Source of the DNA: Pseudobutyrivibrio xylanivorans
GTDB taxonomy: Bacteria > Bacillota > Clostridia > Lachnospirales > Lachnospiraceae
DNA: 64,000 nucleotides
Direction of reading: 5' to 3'
Assembly: GCF_008935055.1 (NCBI RefSeq)
Contig: NZ_CP043028.1
Location: 1,890,501-1,954,500, forward strand
Positions 36,979 through 46,038 of the stretch are shown in pieces. The position numbers were made by a program, and so were the translations under genes. The stretch's first letter is position 1. Every line of letters starts with the position of its first letter. Under the pieces are notes generated by a model. The model made no database searches, was not told the origin of the DNA, and saw only the letters and a list, made by a program, of their open reading frames with translations.

Positions 36979-37411
36979 GATCCTCGTATTCGCGATTTAT
37001 TTCAGCTACCGTAGCTGTATCACCAGCGTCGCTGTCAGGATGGTAAATCTTAATTAAATCCTTGTAACGCTTCTTAAGGTCCTTTTTGTTTGAGACGCCG
37101 GAAAAGAACAGCTCGCCATGGACTATATTGTCCTGCTCCACCATAGGCTCATAGGAATTAGCCTGAACCTGCTCATAGAATTTCTTCTTGCGTTCAAACT
37201 GTCTTTTATCATCAGCAAGCTTCTGCGTCTCCTGAATGAGCATATCCCATTTGAGACTGAACTGCTTCTCCTGCTGCTCGAGAGTGTGGATTCTAGCCTC
37301 TACCTCTCTCTTTTCTTTTAATAAATCGTTCCATGCTTTCTCTAACTCTTTATGTCGTCTCTCAAGTGCCTGCATGTCGATTTTGCTCTGACATGTGAGA
37401 TTCTTTGCCAT
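36959..37411 (-). CDS. Coiled-coil protein with C-terminal J domain
   Basis: 150 aa from the ATG at 37411 (GGGAG 8 nt upstream). Residues about 15-95 form a long charged coiled coil. The last 55 residues are a J domain (KDLKKRYKDLIKIYHPDSDA, with the HPD triad) that would stimulate an Hsp70. The usual order in DnaJ is reversed and zinc and substrate domains are missing, so this is a specialised co-chaperone. Partner unknown. It overlaps the convergent RluA gene. Confidence 0.8.
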   Translation of the reverse strand: MAKNLTCQSKIDMQALERRHKELEKAWNDLLKEKREVEARIHTLEQQEKQFSLKWDMLIQETQKLADDKRQFERKKKFYEQVQANSYEPMVEQDNIVHGELFFSGVSNKKDLKKRYKDLIKIYHPDSDAGDTATVAEINREYEDLKAQMN

Positions 37412-37525
37412 AAAATTTCTCCCGCTTTGATATTCAACCAAGCGTATGTAACACCTAGCCTAAACCTGAGAAAATTATACTATAGAGAATAAATTCTTGT
37501 AAATTAGAAGAATCTGCAAGATTGT

Positions 37526-39559
37526 CTAAACTCTTTTGTATACTATGCCGGAATAGGCTCCCATGGAAATATGTAAATTTCCGCCCTCAATGTTTATATC
37601 GGTCGGCATGATTGAATAGCCAACCTCATTACTTAAAATCATTCTTTCAAGCCTTCCATTGAGTGGAACTCCAGCAATCCACACAGGCACGTCCACGTCG
37701 ATAGCATTCCTATTCACATTGATGAGAACTATTATTTGCTCATTACTTGTAAAACGACCATAACTAACAAATCCCTGTCCACAATTCAAAAATCTGAAAG
37801 AGCCCTCTTTAATCGCATGGCTCTGCTTGTGAATCATAATGATATCTCTGGTGTAGTCCACTAAATCGTAGTTACAGTGGCCCCAAGGGTAGGTTCTACG
37901 GCAATCTGGATCAGTAAAGCCACATACACCCGCCTCATCTCCATAATAAAGCGTAGGAGCTCCTGGCCAGGTAAACTGCATCATCTCAGCAAGCTTCATA
38001 ACCGGTATGCTAACGCCGTCATTTGCTGCTTGTGAGCCCTTTGTGGCAATTCGTCCAACTGTATGATTAGTTCTGGTAAGGAACCTGGAATGATCATGAT
38101 TTGAAAGCTGATTCATGGCGCAGTACAAAGATGGAGTCTTTAACCTTGCCATAAAATGTAGCATCGTGTTCTTGAATCTGTCGCCATCACCTAAAGCGGC
38201 CGGTTGGAATTCGTCGGAATGTTTGTCCATTCCTGTAAGGAAATAGGTAAGCGGCTCCATAAAGGCATCATAATTCATGACTGTATCCCACTGGTCACCC
38301 TGTAGCCAGGCTGTAGGATTTCCATAGTGCTCAGCCAAAATAATAGCATTAGGATTTGCAGACTTCACTGCATTTCTAAAATCATGCCAGAACTTATGAT
38401 TGAAGTCCTCAGAGTGACCCAAATCCGCAGCCACATCCAATCTCCAGCCATCACAATTATAAGGTGGACTAACCCACTTCTTACCAATATCCATAATGTA
38501 TTGGTAAAGTTCTGGTGACTCCTCGTAATTAAGCTTTGGAAGAGTATCAACACTCCACCAGCCATCATAGCTCTTATTGTCTGGCCAATTATCTTCATAG
38601 AATTTGAAGAAGTTATGATATGGACTATCCTTGCTCTCGTAAGCGCCAGGTGCATAGCCCTCTTCCTTGGAATATATCTTCTCTCGATTCAGCCACTTGT
38701 TGAAAGAACCGCAGTGATTAAACACTCCATCAATAATAACTCGGATACCCTTTTGATGGCACTCATCCACAAAATCAGCAAAAAACTGATTGCTAGCCTC
38801 CAAATTTGCTTTATTAGTAGCACGCTGCTTGAACTTTGTAGCATGAGTATTATCGTAGTCTCCCGAAGACAGGCACTCTCCGCCATCCACTTTTATAATT
38901 GTAAAATGCGGATCGATATGGTCATAATCCGAAATATCATACTTATGATTAGATGGGGATACAAATAGCGGGTTGAAATATATTACTTCAACACCAAGAC
39001 TCTTTAGATAGTGAAGCTTCTGCCTAACCCCTTCTAAATCGCCACCATAAAAGCGACCTACATCAAGATTTGCAGGCATAGAATCCCAATCGGTCACATG
39101 CTCAACAGCCGCACCTACATAATGATATTCATTTGTCTCTACGTCGTTTGAAGGATCCCCATTGTTGAATCTATCCACAAGAATCTGGTACATAACTGCA
39201 CCTTTTGACCATGCAGGTGTGGAAAACCCTGGCATGATAGAAAACTCATAGTGCTCGCGATAATCTCGCCACAAGCCCACTCTGTCATAATAATAATGAT
39301 CAAAACCCACTACGAGTTCAAAATAATATCTGAATTCCTTCTCTCCCAGCTTTACTGTGCATGAATAAAAATCAAACTCACCACGAGTACGGTCAAGATG
39401 CATTCTCTCGCTGATATTATCAGTCTTCGACATCAGGAAAACATCCACATCCTCCTGATGATAAACTCTGATACTGATTGTAACCTGAGAATTAGCCTCT
39501 GGCTCCATTGGATATCTGTATTCAGATGTACCGTCTGAGTATATTGCTTGAATATTCAT
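37526..39559 (-). CDS. GH13 alpha-amylase family enzyme (neopullulanase/cyclomaltodextrinase-like), cytoplasmic
   Basis: 677 aa from the ATG at 39559 (GAGGGGAG upstream). An N-terminal beta-sandwich (residues 1-115) precedes the TIM barrel. Catalytic residues are in place: nucleophile in DGWRLDVAAD, acid in ILAEHYG and stabiliser in LSNHDHSR; region I is DGVFNHCG. It has no signal peptide, so it would act on imported maltodextrins or stored glucan. A terminator hairpin (39599-39628) lies directly before its leader, and the promoter is unclear. Confidence 0.88.
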   Translation of the reverse strand: MNIQAIYSDGTSEYRYPMEPEANSQVTISIRVYHQEDVDVFLMSKTDNISERMHLDRTRGEFDFYSCTVKLGEKEFRYYFELVVGFDHYYYDRVGLWRDYREHYEFSIMPGFSTPAWSKGAVMYQILVDRFNNGDPSNDVETNEYHYVGAAVEHVTDWDSMPANLDVGRFYGGDLEGVRQKLHYLKSLGVEVIYFNPLFVSPSNHKYDISDYDHIDPHFTIIKVDGGECLSSGDYDNTHATKFKQRATNKANLEASNQFFADFVDECHQKGIRVIIDGVFNHCGSFNKWLNREKIYSKEEGYAPGAYESKDSPYHNFFKFYEDNWPDNKSYDGWWSVDTLPKLNYEESPELYQYIMDIGKKWVSPPYNCDGWRLDVAADLGHSEDFNHKFWHDFRNAVKSANPNAIILAEHYGNPTAWLQGDQWDTVMNYDAFMEPLTYFLTGMDKHSDEFQPAALGDGDRFKNTMLHFMARLKTPSLYCAMNQLSNHDHSRFLTRTNHTVGRIATKGSQAANDGVSIPVMKLAEMMQFTWPGAPTLYYGDEAGVCGFTDPDCRRTYPWGHCNYDLVDYTRDIIMIHKQSHAIKEGSFRFLNCGQGFVSYGRFTSNEQIIVLINVNRNAIDVDVPVWIAGVPLNGRLERMILSNEVGYSIMPTDINIEGGNLHISMGAYSGIVYKRV

Positions 39560-39598
39560 TATTGTGCTCCCCTCTGCCAGCAATATTTTTAGATAGTA

Positions 39599-39628
39599 AA
39601 AAAGACAGCAACGATCGCTGTCTTTTTA
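39599..39628. terminator. Terminator between ftsH and the GH13 gene
   Basis: AAAAAGACAGC-AACGATC-GCTGTCTTTTT with A- and T-runs on both sides, so it can work in both directions. It ends the ftsH operon; with the GH13 start only 40 bp beyond, GH13 may depend on read-through. Confidence 0.85.
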
Positions 39629-39704
39629 GGAGAAGGTATTTTTACTATGGGGTTAGTAAAAATTATATAATGTATTGGGGGGTTTTTACGATGTTTATTA
39701 TATG

Positions 39705-39770
39705 GCGGTGCAACACTCAAGTGTGCACAAACATGCCAAAACCCTCAATTATTTTTTGTGCATATTGCAC
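39705..39770. promoter_or_regulatory. Paired GTGCA palindromes in the ftsH-GH13 gap
   Basis: GTGCAACACT-CA-AGTGTGCAC (39709-39728, one gap) and the perfect GTGCA-TAT-TGCAC (39758-39770). They may be operators for GH13 control. TATAAT-like boxes occur on the minus strand nearby, but no good -35 was found. Confidence 0.35.
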
Positions 39771-41653
39771 TATTCTCCCCAATTAATACCTTCTACAGCG
39801 ACTCCTTCGAGGCTTTCTTCGGTATTTCCATCTATCACTTCATCTCCAAATAAAGCTTCGAACTCTGTGCGGTTAATCTTTTCTTTTTCTAACAATAGAT
39901 TAGCACATTTGTGTAGAATTGTTTCATTCTCTCGCAAAATTTTCACAGCTTTTTCATAACAATCATCGATGATACTCTTAACCTCGTCATCGATAGCCTT
40001 TGCTGTAGCATCTGAAAAGCCCTTTGTATGAGCCAAATCCCTTCCGATGAAAACTTCCTCGTCATCATCGCCATAATGAATCATGCCGATGCTCTTTGAG
40101 AAGCCATATTTAGTAACCATATTTCTAGCCATCTGTGTAGCCTGCTTAATATCATTTGATGCTCCGGTGGTCACATCATCAAAAATAAGCTCCTCAGCCA
40201 CACGACCACCAAGGGAAACAATAATATCCTGAACCATCTTCCCCTTAGTCAGGAACATATCGTCATTTTCATTAATAGGCATTGTATAACCAGCAGCGCT
40301 AGCACCTGTAGGAATAATGGAAACAGAATATACAGGCCCTACATCAGGAAGCACATGGAACAAAATTGCATGTCCAGCCTCATGATATGCAGTAATCTTC
40401 TTTTCCTTTTCAGCAACGACACGGCTCTTCTTTTCCTTGCCGATGCCAACCTTAATAAAGGATTTTTTAATATCATCATTGATGATGTACTGGCGATTCT
40501 CACCTGCCGCAAGAATAGCTGCCTCGTTTAATAAATTCTCCAAATCTGCGCCTGTGAAGCCAACTGTAGTCTGGGCAATCTGGTGCAAATCAACATCATC
40601 ACCAAGTGATTTATTTGAAGCATGGACCTTGAGGATTTCCTCACGACCCTTAACATCTGGACGACCTACATAAACCTTTCTGTCAAAACGTCCTGGACGC
40701 ATGATAGCCTGGTCAAGAATATCCACACGGTTAGTAGCAGCCATAACAATGATGCCTTCGTTCACACCGAAGCCATCCATCTCAACAAGGAGCTGGTTCA
40801 ATGTCTGCTCTCGCTCATCATGACCACCGCCCATTCCAGTACCACGGCGTCTTGCAACAGCATCTATCTCATCAATGAAAACAATACATGGAGAATTCTG
40901 CTTTGCTTCTGCAAAAAGGTCGCGGACACGTGAAGCACCAACACCTACGAACATCTCCACAAAATCAGAACCAGAGATTGAGAAGAATGGTACTCCTGCC
41001 TCTCCAGCAATTGCCTTTGCAAGAAGAGTCTTACCTGTTCCAGGAGGGCCCACAAGAATAACGCCCTTAGGAATTCTGGCGCCGAGTCTTGTATATTTCT
41101 TAGGATCCTTGAGGAAATCTACCAGCTCCTCAACCTCTTCCTTTTCTTCTTTGAGACCGGCAACATCATCAAATCGGGTATTGATGTCCTCTTTGCTGGT
41201 CATTTTTGCACGGCTCTTGCCAAAATTCATCATCTTGGCATTGGCCCCACCGCCGCCTGCTCCCTGGGCATTCATCATAATCATAAAAAGAATGAAAACC
41301 GCACCAAGGACAATAAGCATCGGCAAAAGTTCAGAAATCCAGCTGTCATGAGGGACATCATTCAAAGTATATGAAACTTCGCTCTCATCCAGCATTTCCT
41401 GAAGGCTGTTTACATCAGATACATAAAGGGTGGCGGTCTCGTCCCCCTTCAGCTTGATAGTGGCACTACCTGTAGGCACCTGTTCGTTCTGAGAGATAAC
41501 TACAGATACGACCTCATCCTTTGAAATAGCCTTTTTAAACTGTTTCATGGAATAAGCTGTAGATTTATTGCCCATGCTTGTATAGAGAATCACCAGGACT
41601 ACAGTCACAAACAAGGCATAAATAATCATTCCTGAAGCTCTATTTTTCTTCAA
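39770..41653 (-). CDS. ftsH: ATP-dependent zinc metalloprotease FtsH
   Basis: 627 aa. Two N-terminal membrane helices (residues 8-26 and about 109-130) flank an extracytoplasmic loop. The AAA module has GPPGTGKT (Walker A), CIVFIDEID (Walker B) and the second-region MRPGRFDR; the protease has the zinc motif HEAGH. It degrades membrane and regulatory proteins. It lies 9 bp after hpt in the conserved tilS-hpt-ftsH order. AGGAGGCC precedes the ATG. Confidence 0.98.
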   Translation of the reverse strand: MKKNRASGMIIYALFVTVVLVILYTSMGNKSTAYSMKQFKKAISKDEVVSVVISQNEQVPTGSATIKLKGDETATLYVSDVNSLQEMLDESEVSYTLNDVPHDSWISELLPMLIVLGAVFILFMIMMNAQGAGGGGANAKMMNFGKSRAKMTSKEDINTRFDDVAGLKEEKEEVEELVDFLKDPKKYTRLGARIPKGVILVGPPGTGKTLLAKAIAGEAGVPFFSISGSDFVEMFVGVGASRVRDLFAEAKQNSPCIVFIDEIDAVARRRGTGMGGGHDEREQTLNQLLVEMDGFGVNEGIIVMAATNRVDILDQAIMRPGRFDRKVYVGRPDVKGREEILKVHASNKSLGDDVDLHQIAQTTVGFTGADLENLLNEAAILAAGENRQYIINDDIKKSFIKVGIGKEKKSRVVAEKEKKITAYHEAGHAILFHVLPDVGPVYSVSIIPTGASAAGYTMPINENDDMFLTKGKMVQDIIVSLGGRVAEELIFDDVTTGASNDIKQATQMARNMVTKYGFSKSIGMIHYGDDDEEVFIGRDLAHTKGFSDATAKAIDDEVKSIIDDCYEKAVKILRENETILHKCANLLLEKEKINRTEFEALFGDEVIDGNTEESLEGVAVEGINWGE

Positions 41654-41662
41654 AATGGCCTC

Positions 41663-42187
41663 CTAGTCTAGCTCAACTACGCCAATATATGGGAGATTAC
41701 GATACTTCTGATCATAATCCAAACCGTAACCAACAACAAACTGATCTGGGATTGTAAAGCCTGTATAATCAACGTGAACATCAACCTCACGACGATCCGG
41801 CTTATCAAGCATTGTCACCATGCGAACTGACTTAGCGCCACGCTCCTTGAAAAGCTGGCCAAGGTAATTAAGAGTGTTTCCACTGTCGATGATATCCTCC
41901 ACGATGATAACGTTCTGACCTGTTGGATCTAAATCAAGGTCCTTCTTTACCTTTACCACGCCCGATGATACGGTGCCTCCATCGTAGCTTGATGTAGCCA
42001 TGAAATCAATGATAACTGGCACTGTAATTCTCTTAGCAAGCTCGCAGGCAAAAAATGAAGCACCCTTAAGGATACAAACCAAAAATACTGTCTCACCTTC
42101 GTAATCCTTGCTGATTTGTGCTCCAAGCTCCGCAATACGGGCAGCTAATTCATCCTCTGGTAAAAGGACTCTGATGTTCTCACTCAT
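41663..42187 (-). CDS. hpt: Hypoxanthine phosphoribosyltransferase
   Basis: 174 aa from the ATG at 42187 (GGAGG upstream); it overlaps the tilS stop by 8 bp, so translation is probably coupled. The PRPP-binding motif VIIVEDIIDSGNTL is complete, with a flexible loop (MATSSYDGGT). It salvages hypoxanthine and guanine to IMP and GMP. Confidence 0.95.
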   Translation of the reverse strand: MSENIRVLLPEDELAARIAELGAQISKDYEGETVFLVCILKGASFFACELAKRITVPVIIDFMATSSYDGGTVSSGVVKVKKDLDLDPTGQNVIIVEDIIDSGNTLNYLGQLFKERGAKSVRMVTMLDKPDRREVDVHVDYTGFTIPDQFVVGYGLDYDQKYRNLPYIGVVELD

Positions 42188-43829
42188 TCTGTGTTCCTCC
42201 ATATACTATCTCTAAGACGCGAGTGGTATCATTAGAGATTTTGTAAAATTCGCTGATTCTATATCCGACAACCCACATAACGTGGCTTCCATCGCAAACA
42301 AGAGGAATCGTGTCACGAAGGTGACGAGGGATTTTTGCATCCACAAAATAATCCTGAATGGATTTATGATTTCCTACTGCATCTATAGTCAGATAATCCC
42401 CTTCAGCACGGGTTCTTATAACAACATTATCCGTTATTCTATCACAATCAAACCATTTAGTATAGGTATCTGTAGGGTATTTCACGCCCTGTTCATAATC
42501 GAATTCTCTAAAGGAAAAATCCGATTCTAAGGGTTCTCCACTCTCCGCTTCACCCCCTTCATCTTCCACCACATATATAGTCTCATAAGATATAATCAAA
42601 GTCTTTTTATATGGAAGCTTCACCTGACGCTCTCCGTCCTCGTTTAAAAGGCCAAGAATTGTCTCTATATGAGTTGCACTAACATCCTTTTGCTGAGGCA
42701 TAAATCTGCTCAAATAGTCCTTCAGTGCCTGACTTGCAATAACCCTTGGCGCAGTGGCAATGGTTCGCTTTCGCAGCTTATCGCCATCCTCCTTTGCAAT
42801 TTGAAGAAGACCATGCGCCTCGATAGAAATATACTCAGCTACCTCAGTCAGTCTATTAGTCATTTCGGTAATATGTGTCAAAGCTTTAGGGTTGATGTCC
42901 TGAAATTCTGGAATTATATTGTGTCGGATTTTATTTCTGTCATAATTTACATCTGAATTAGTCTCATCTATGCAGTAATCAATCTGATTCTCTTCCAAGA
43001 GCTCCATAATTTCTTTCTTTGGAACCTCAAGAAGAGGACGAATAATTCTGCCTCGTTTAGGTGCAATTCCGCACATACCATCAAGTCCCGAACCTCTTAC
43101 CATGTGGAAAAGAACAGTCTCAGCATTATCGTCTGCATTGTGAGCAATGACGATTTTTGTTTCATGTCCGTCATTGTCCAATTCCTTAGCATAATCCTCA
43201 AATGCCTGATATCTTGCTAGGCGTGCCTCTTCCTCAAGGCCTCTGCCGGATTCTCTTGCCAATGCTGGTACATCGATTTTAAGAGTTCTAACAGGCACCT
43301 CGAATTGCCTGCAAAGCTCCTCCACATAGGCCTGATCGCCATCTGCATCCTCGCCTCTTATGCAATGATTTACATGGAGGGCATAAATTGTCAGGTCATA
43401 TTCATCCCTCAGTCCTAAGAGTACAAAAAAAAGGCACACAGAATCAGGTCCTCCGGATAAACCCAAGACCACTCTGTCGCCTTTAGATAACATATCATTT
43501 TTGTCGATGTACTCCCTAATCTTGTTTTCTTTAAAAATGATCCAATTGTCATGTGTCAGTCCAAGCTTCTGTGAAGCCTCATTTTCTATATATTCGTCGC
43601 TGCCGACGTATTCTTCCTGTTCCTTTAACTGCTGGCCCTTTTCATTGGCTGCATCAAGTTCAAGCTGAAGAGACTCTTCCTTTTTCTTGAGCTCCTCATT
43701 CTTGTCGTAGAGACGCACAACCTGCACCATCATCACGCCTATCATGAAAAGCATGATTACTGCAACATATATTCTACCTGTAGAGGTTTTCTTTCGTCTT
43801 CTAACATTATTTCTCTTTTTCTTCGCCAT
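42180..43829 (-). CDS. tilS: Fusion of DivIC-like septum protein and tRNA(Ile)-lysidine synthase
   Basis: 549 aa in one frame. Residues 1-19 are basic, 20-38 a membrane helix, 43-75 a coiled coil and 74-101 the DivIC/FtsL tail (DEYIENEASQKLGL). From about 105 it is TilS: PP-loop LSGGPDS (124-130), HVNHCIRGEDAD, GRGLEEEARLARY, HNADDNAETVL and C-terminal substrate-binding domains. TilS converts C34 of an Ile-tRNA to lysidine. divIC and tilS are neighbours in Firmicutes, so loss of a stop could join them. No internal start has a well-placed binding site. An assembly error is the alternative. Confidence 0.85.
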   Translation of the reverse strand: MAKKKRNNVRRRKKTSTGRIYVAVIMLFMIGVMMVQVVRLYDKNEELKKKEESLQLELDAANEKGQQLKEQEEYVGSDEYIENEASQKLGLTHDNWIIFKENKIREYIDKNDMLSKGDRVVLGLSGGPDSVCLFFVLLGLRDEYDLTIYALHVNHCIRGEDADGDQAYVEELCRQFEVPVRTLKIDVPALARESGRGLEEEARLARYQAFEDYAKELDNDGHETKIVIAHNADDNAETVLFHMVRGSGLDGMCGIAPKRGRIIRPLLEVPKKEIMELLEENQIDYCIDETNSDVNYDRNKIRHNIIPEFQDINPKALTHITEMTNRLTEVAEYISIEAHGLLQIAKEDGDKLRKRTIATAPRVIASQALKDYLSRFMPQQKDVSATHIETILGLLNEDGERQVKLPYKKTLIISYETIYVVEDEGGEAESGEPLESDFSFREFDYEQGVKYPTDTYTKWFDCDRITDNVVIRTRAEGDYLTIDAVGNHKSIQDYFVDAKIPRHLRDTIPLVCDGSHVMWVVGYRISEFYKISNDTTRVLEIVYGGTQNE

Positions 43830-43838
43830 AACCCATAA

Positions 43839-44078
43839 TTAAAGATACTTGAAAAGGTCTGCAGCTGCATCCTTTTTAGTAGTGTCCTGTATATCCAGGA
43901 CCTCAACTTTAACATTTTTGTTTCCAAATGCTATTTCTATTATATCACCAATTTTAACATCAGTGGATGCTTTCGCAATTTTTCCATTAATTTGTACACG
44001 CCCGCTGTCACAAGCTTCGTTTGCCACAGTGCGTCGTTTTATCAGTCTACTTACTTTTAAGTATTTATCTAATCTCAT
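43839..44078 (-). CDS. rqcP: S4-domain ribosome quality-control factor RqcP (YabO/YlmN type)
   Basis: 79 aa, essentially one S4 domain: MRLDKYLKVSRLIKRRTVAN, then GRVQINGKIAKAS. RqcP acts with RqcH on stalled 50S-tRNA complexes to add alanine tails. It lies 9 bp before the divIC-tilS gene, between that and hup, as in related genomes. RBS AGGTAGG-like. Confidence 0.9.
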   Translation of the reverse strand: MRLDKYLKVSRLIKRRTVANEACDSGRVQINGKIAKASTDVKIGDIIEIAFGNKNVKVEVLDIQDTTKKDAAADLFKYL

Positions 44079-44202
44079 GTACCTACCTCTTTTCTCAACC
44101 CAAGCATGTAGGCATCAATCTCTTAGTGCTCTTTGTAAGGACATTTAGTCCGACAAAGAGTATCTAAGGATTGTAGCCGTAACATGCGCCGGCCTTAAAA
44201 AA

Positions 44203-44225
44203 AGGGTCCGGCACTGCCGAACCCT
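44203..44225 (-). terminator. hup terminator
   Basis: AGGGTCCGGC / GCCGAACCCT stem (one mismatch, 3-nt loop), then TTTTTTT on the minus strand, 19 bp after the hup stop. Confidence 0.88.
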
Positions 44226-44243
44226 AGATGATTCCAAAAGTTA

Positions 44244-44516
44244 TTAGTTGATAGAATCCTTTAATGCCTTACCAGCCTTGAACTTAGGAGCCTTAGATGC
44301 AGGGATCTTCATCTCAGCGCCTGTCTGTGGATTTCTACCTGTACGAGCTGCTCTCTCAGAAACTTCGAATGTACCGAAGCCTACGAGCTGGATCTTCTCC
44401 CCCTTCTTAAGCTCTTCAGCTACAACCTCTGTGAAAGCCTTTACAGAAGCCTCAGCGTCCTTCTTAGAAATGTTAGCCTTGCTAGCGATAGCTGCTACTA
44501 ATTCTGTCTTGTTCAT
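44244..44516 (-). CDS. hup: DNA-binding protein HU
   Basis: 90 aa, standard HU. MNKTELVAAIASKANISKKDAE forms the dimer helices, GRNPQTGAEMKIPASKAPKF the DNA-clasping arm with the conserved proline. It bends and compacts DNA. GAGGAGGAATAAGT precedes the ATG, and a consensus promoter with a 17-bp spacer lies upstream. Confidence 0.98.
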   Translation of the reverse strand: MNKTELVAAIASKANISKKDAEASVKAFTEVVAEELKKGEKIQLVGFGTFEVSERAARTGRNPQTGAEMKIPASKAPKFKAGKALKDSIN

Positions 44517-44584
44517 TACTTATTCCTCCTCGAGAATTTGTTATTTTTATTTTGGGACCGAAATCCTTAATAACTACAATATTC

Positions 44585-44613
44585 TTTATAATTGTTTTAA
44601 ATAGCAGTGTCAA
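44585..44613 (-). promoter_or_regulatory. Promoter of hup
   Basis: TTGACA (44608-44613), 17-bp spacer, TATAAA (44585-44590) on the minus strand. The remaining upstream sequence to 44777 is AT-rich with no clear signal. Confidence 0.82.
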
Positions 44614-44777
44614 CACATTGACCCCAAAAATCCCCATTTTATAAGGTTTTTATGGATTATTACAAATTTTTTGCGTAATTTTTAAGCACTATTACCATTT
44701 ACAAACCCTTGATTTTCCTAGGATTTCACATTTTTTTCACACATTTATCGGTGATTTGTCAAATAATCAGATTTTCC

Positions 44778-46034
44778 TTAGTTCATGAGGTTACTTATCA
44801 GGTCAGAAATCGTTGATAAATAGTCAACTTCGTAATCATAATCGTTCTTAATTGCGCTGCCTGCAGTCTCCTCCTCTCGTACATTTTCAGTGGTCTCCCC
44901 TGATGTTTCTGACTGCTCTGAATTCTCTGTCGTATTTGCCACATTTTCAGTCACAGAATTATCCTCTGCTTCCATGGCAAGAGTTATCTCTGCACTTTCA
45001 GAATTTACCACCAAAGTCTTGTTCCAAGGTTCATACCCACTACATCTCACCACCAGCTTGTGGTTTCCATATTGCACATATTGAGGCTCATTTGTATCTA
45101 TCATGGTTCCATCAATATATACATAGGTCTCCGGCACAGTTACAAGGAAGGTAATCATACAATAAGATGGTCCATCCCCCTTCATGGAATCAAGGTCTAC
45201 CAGAATATTTTCATCACGTTTTACAGTATATTCTCTTGAACCTCCCCAACCATTATTTGCTACTGTAATTTTATAGGTTCCCTCAGGCACCTCAATTGTC
45301 TCATTTCCGTTTACCATAGAGACAATCTTGTTTCCAATAAATATCAGGCTTCCATCAAAAAGAGAGGTATTTGCTATGTTCAAATAGCCATGTCCTGTGG
45401 TTACAGCTATAGATATAACCTCTTTGTCCTTTCCAATTACTGTAATCTTATCACCCTTGCTTATGCTAGAAATAAGGACCTTTTCTGAATCTGAATAAAC
45501 CTTCGTTGAGTCTGTCAGCTTGTAATTTCTATTGTCGATATTAATAAGATTTCGCCCTTCGTCTATGGTATATTTCTTGATATCTTCAAAATACCAAACA
45601 TCATCGGATTTTTGAATCTGACTTAGAGCACCAGAAGCTGGCAGCAAATCACCAATATTAACAACTGTTCCTGTGGTAAACTCAGCCCAGGAGCTGCTGC
45701 CGCCATATTTATCTAAGAATTTTGTAGTCATATTGTAGTTATAGCGAAGTAATTTGTCTTCTGAAACTGAATAGAGAGCAATGGTCTCCTCAGTCATATC
45801 AAGATTTTCCACAATATACAAATCGTGGTTCTCGTACTCCGGCTCTTCCTCGCTCTCTGTCTGTGAATCAGCCTCCACTACTTCAGCCTGCTCCTGATTA
45901 TTGAGGATGGCTGAGCCGGTATAGTTTTGGACCGTTGCGTTGTTAGGATGATTACTGCAACCAGTCAAAACCACTCCGCTAGTGGATACTATCAATATGA
46001 AATTGAACCATTTTTTCGTGAAAATCCCTCTCAT
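44778..46034 (-). CDS. Putative lipoprotein with PEGA domain
   Basis: 418 aa. The signal peptide ends GVVLTGCSN (lipobox). A Glu-rich linker is followed by beta-rich domains (residues 75-215), a first PEGA-like unit (GNETIEVPEGTYKITV) and a clear PEGA unit (VPETYVYIDGTMIDTNEPQYV; YGNHKLVVRCSGYEPWNK). A Thr/Glu-rich tail ends the protein. PEGA domains occur in surface proteins that may bind the envelope. It starts 5 bp after cca, so it may be cotranscribed. The binding site is weak. Confidence 0.75.
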   Translation of the reverse strand: MRGIFTKKWFNFILIVSTSGVVLTGCSNHPNNATVQNYTGSAILNNQEQAEVVEADSQTESEEEPEYENHDLYIVENLDMTEETIALYSVSEDKLLRYNYNMTTKFLDKYGGSSSWAEFTTGTVVNIGDLLPASGALSQIQKSDDVWYFEDIKKYTIDEGRNLINIDNRNYKLTDSTKVYSDSEKVLISSISKGDKITVIGKDKEVISIAVTTGHGYLNIANTSLFDGSLIFIGNKIVSMVNGNETIEVPEGTYKITVANNGWGGSREYTVKRDENILVDLDSMKGDGPSYCMITFLVTVPETYVYIDGTMIDTNEPQYVQYGNHKLVVRCSGYEPWNKTLVVNSESAEITLAMEAEDNSVTENVANTTENSEQSETSGETTENVREEETAGSAIKNDYDYEVDYLSTISDLISNLMN

Positions 46035-46038
46035 GGGA

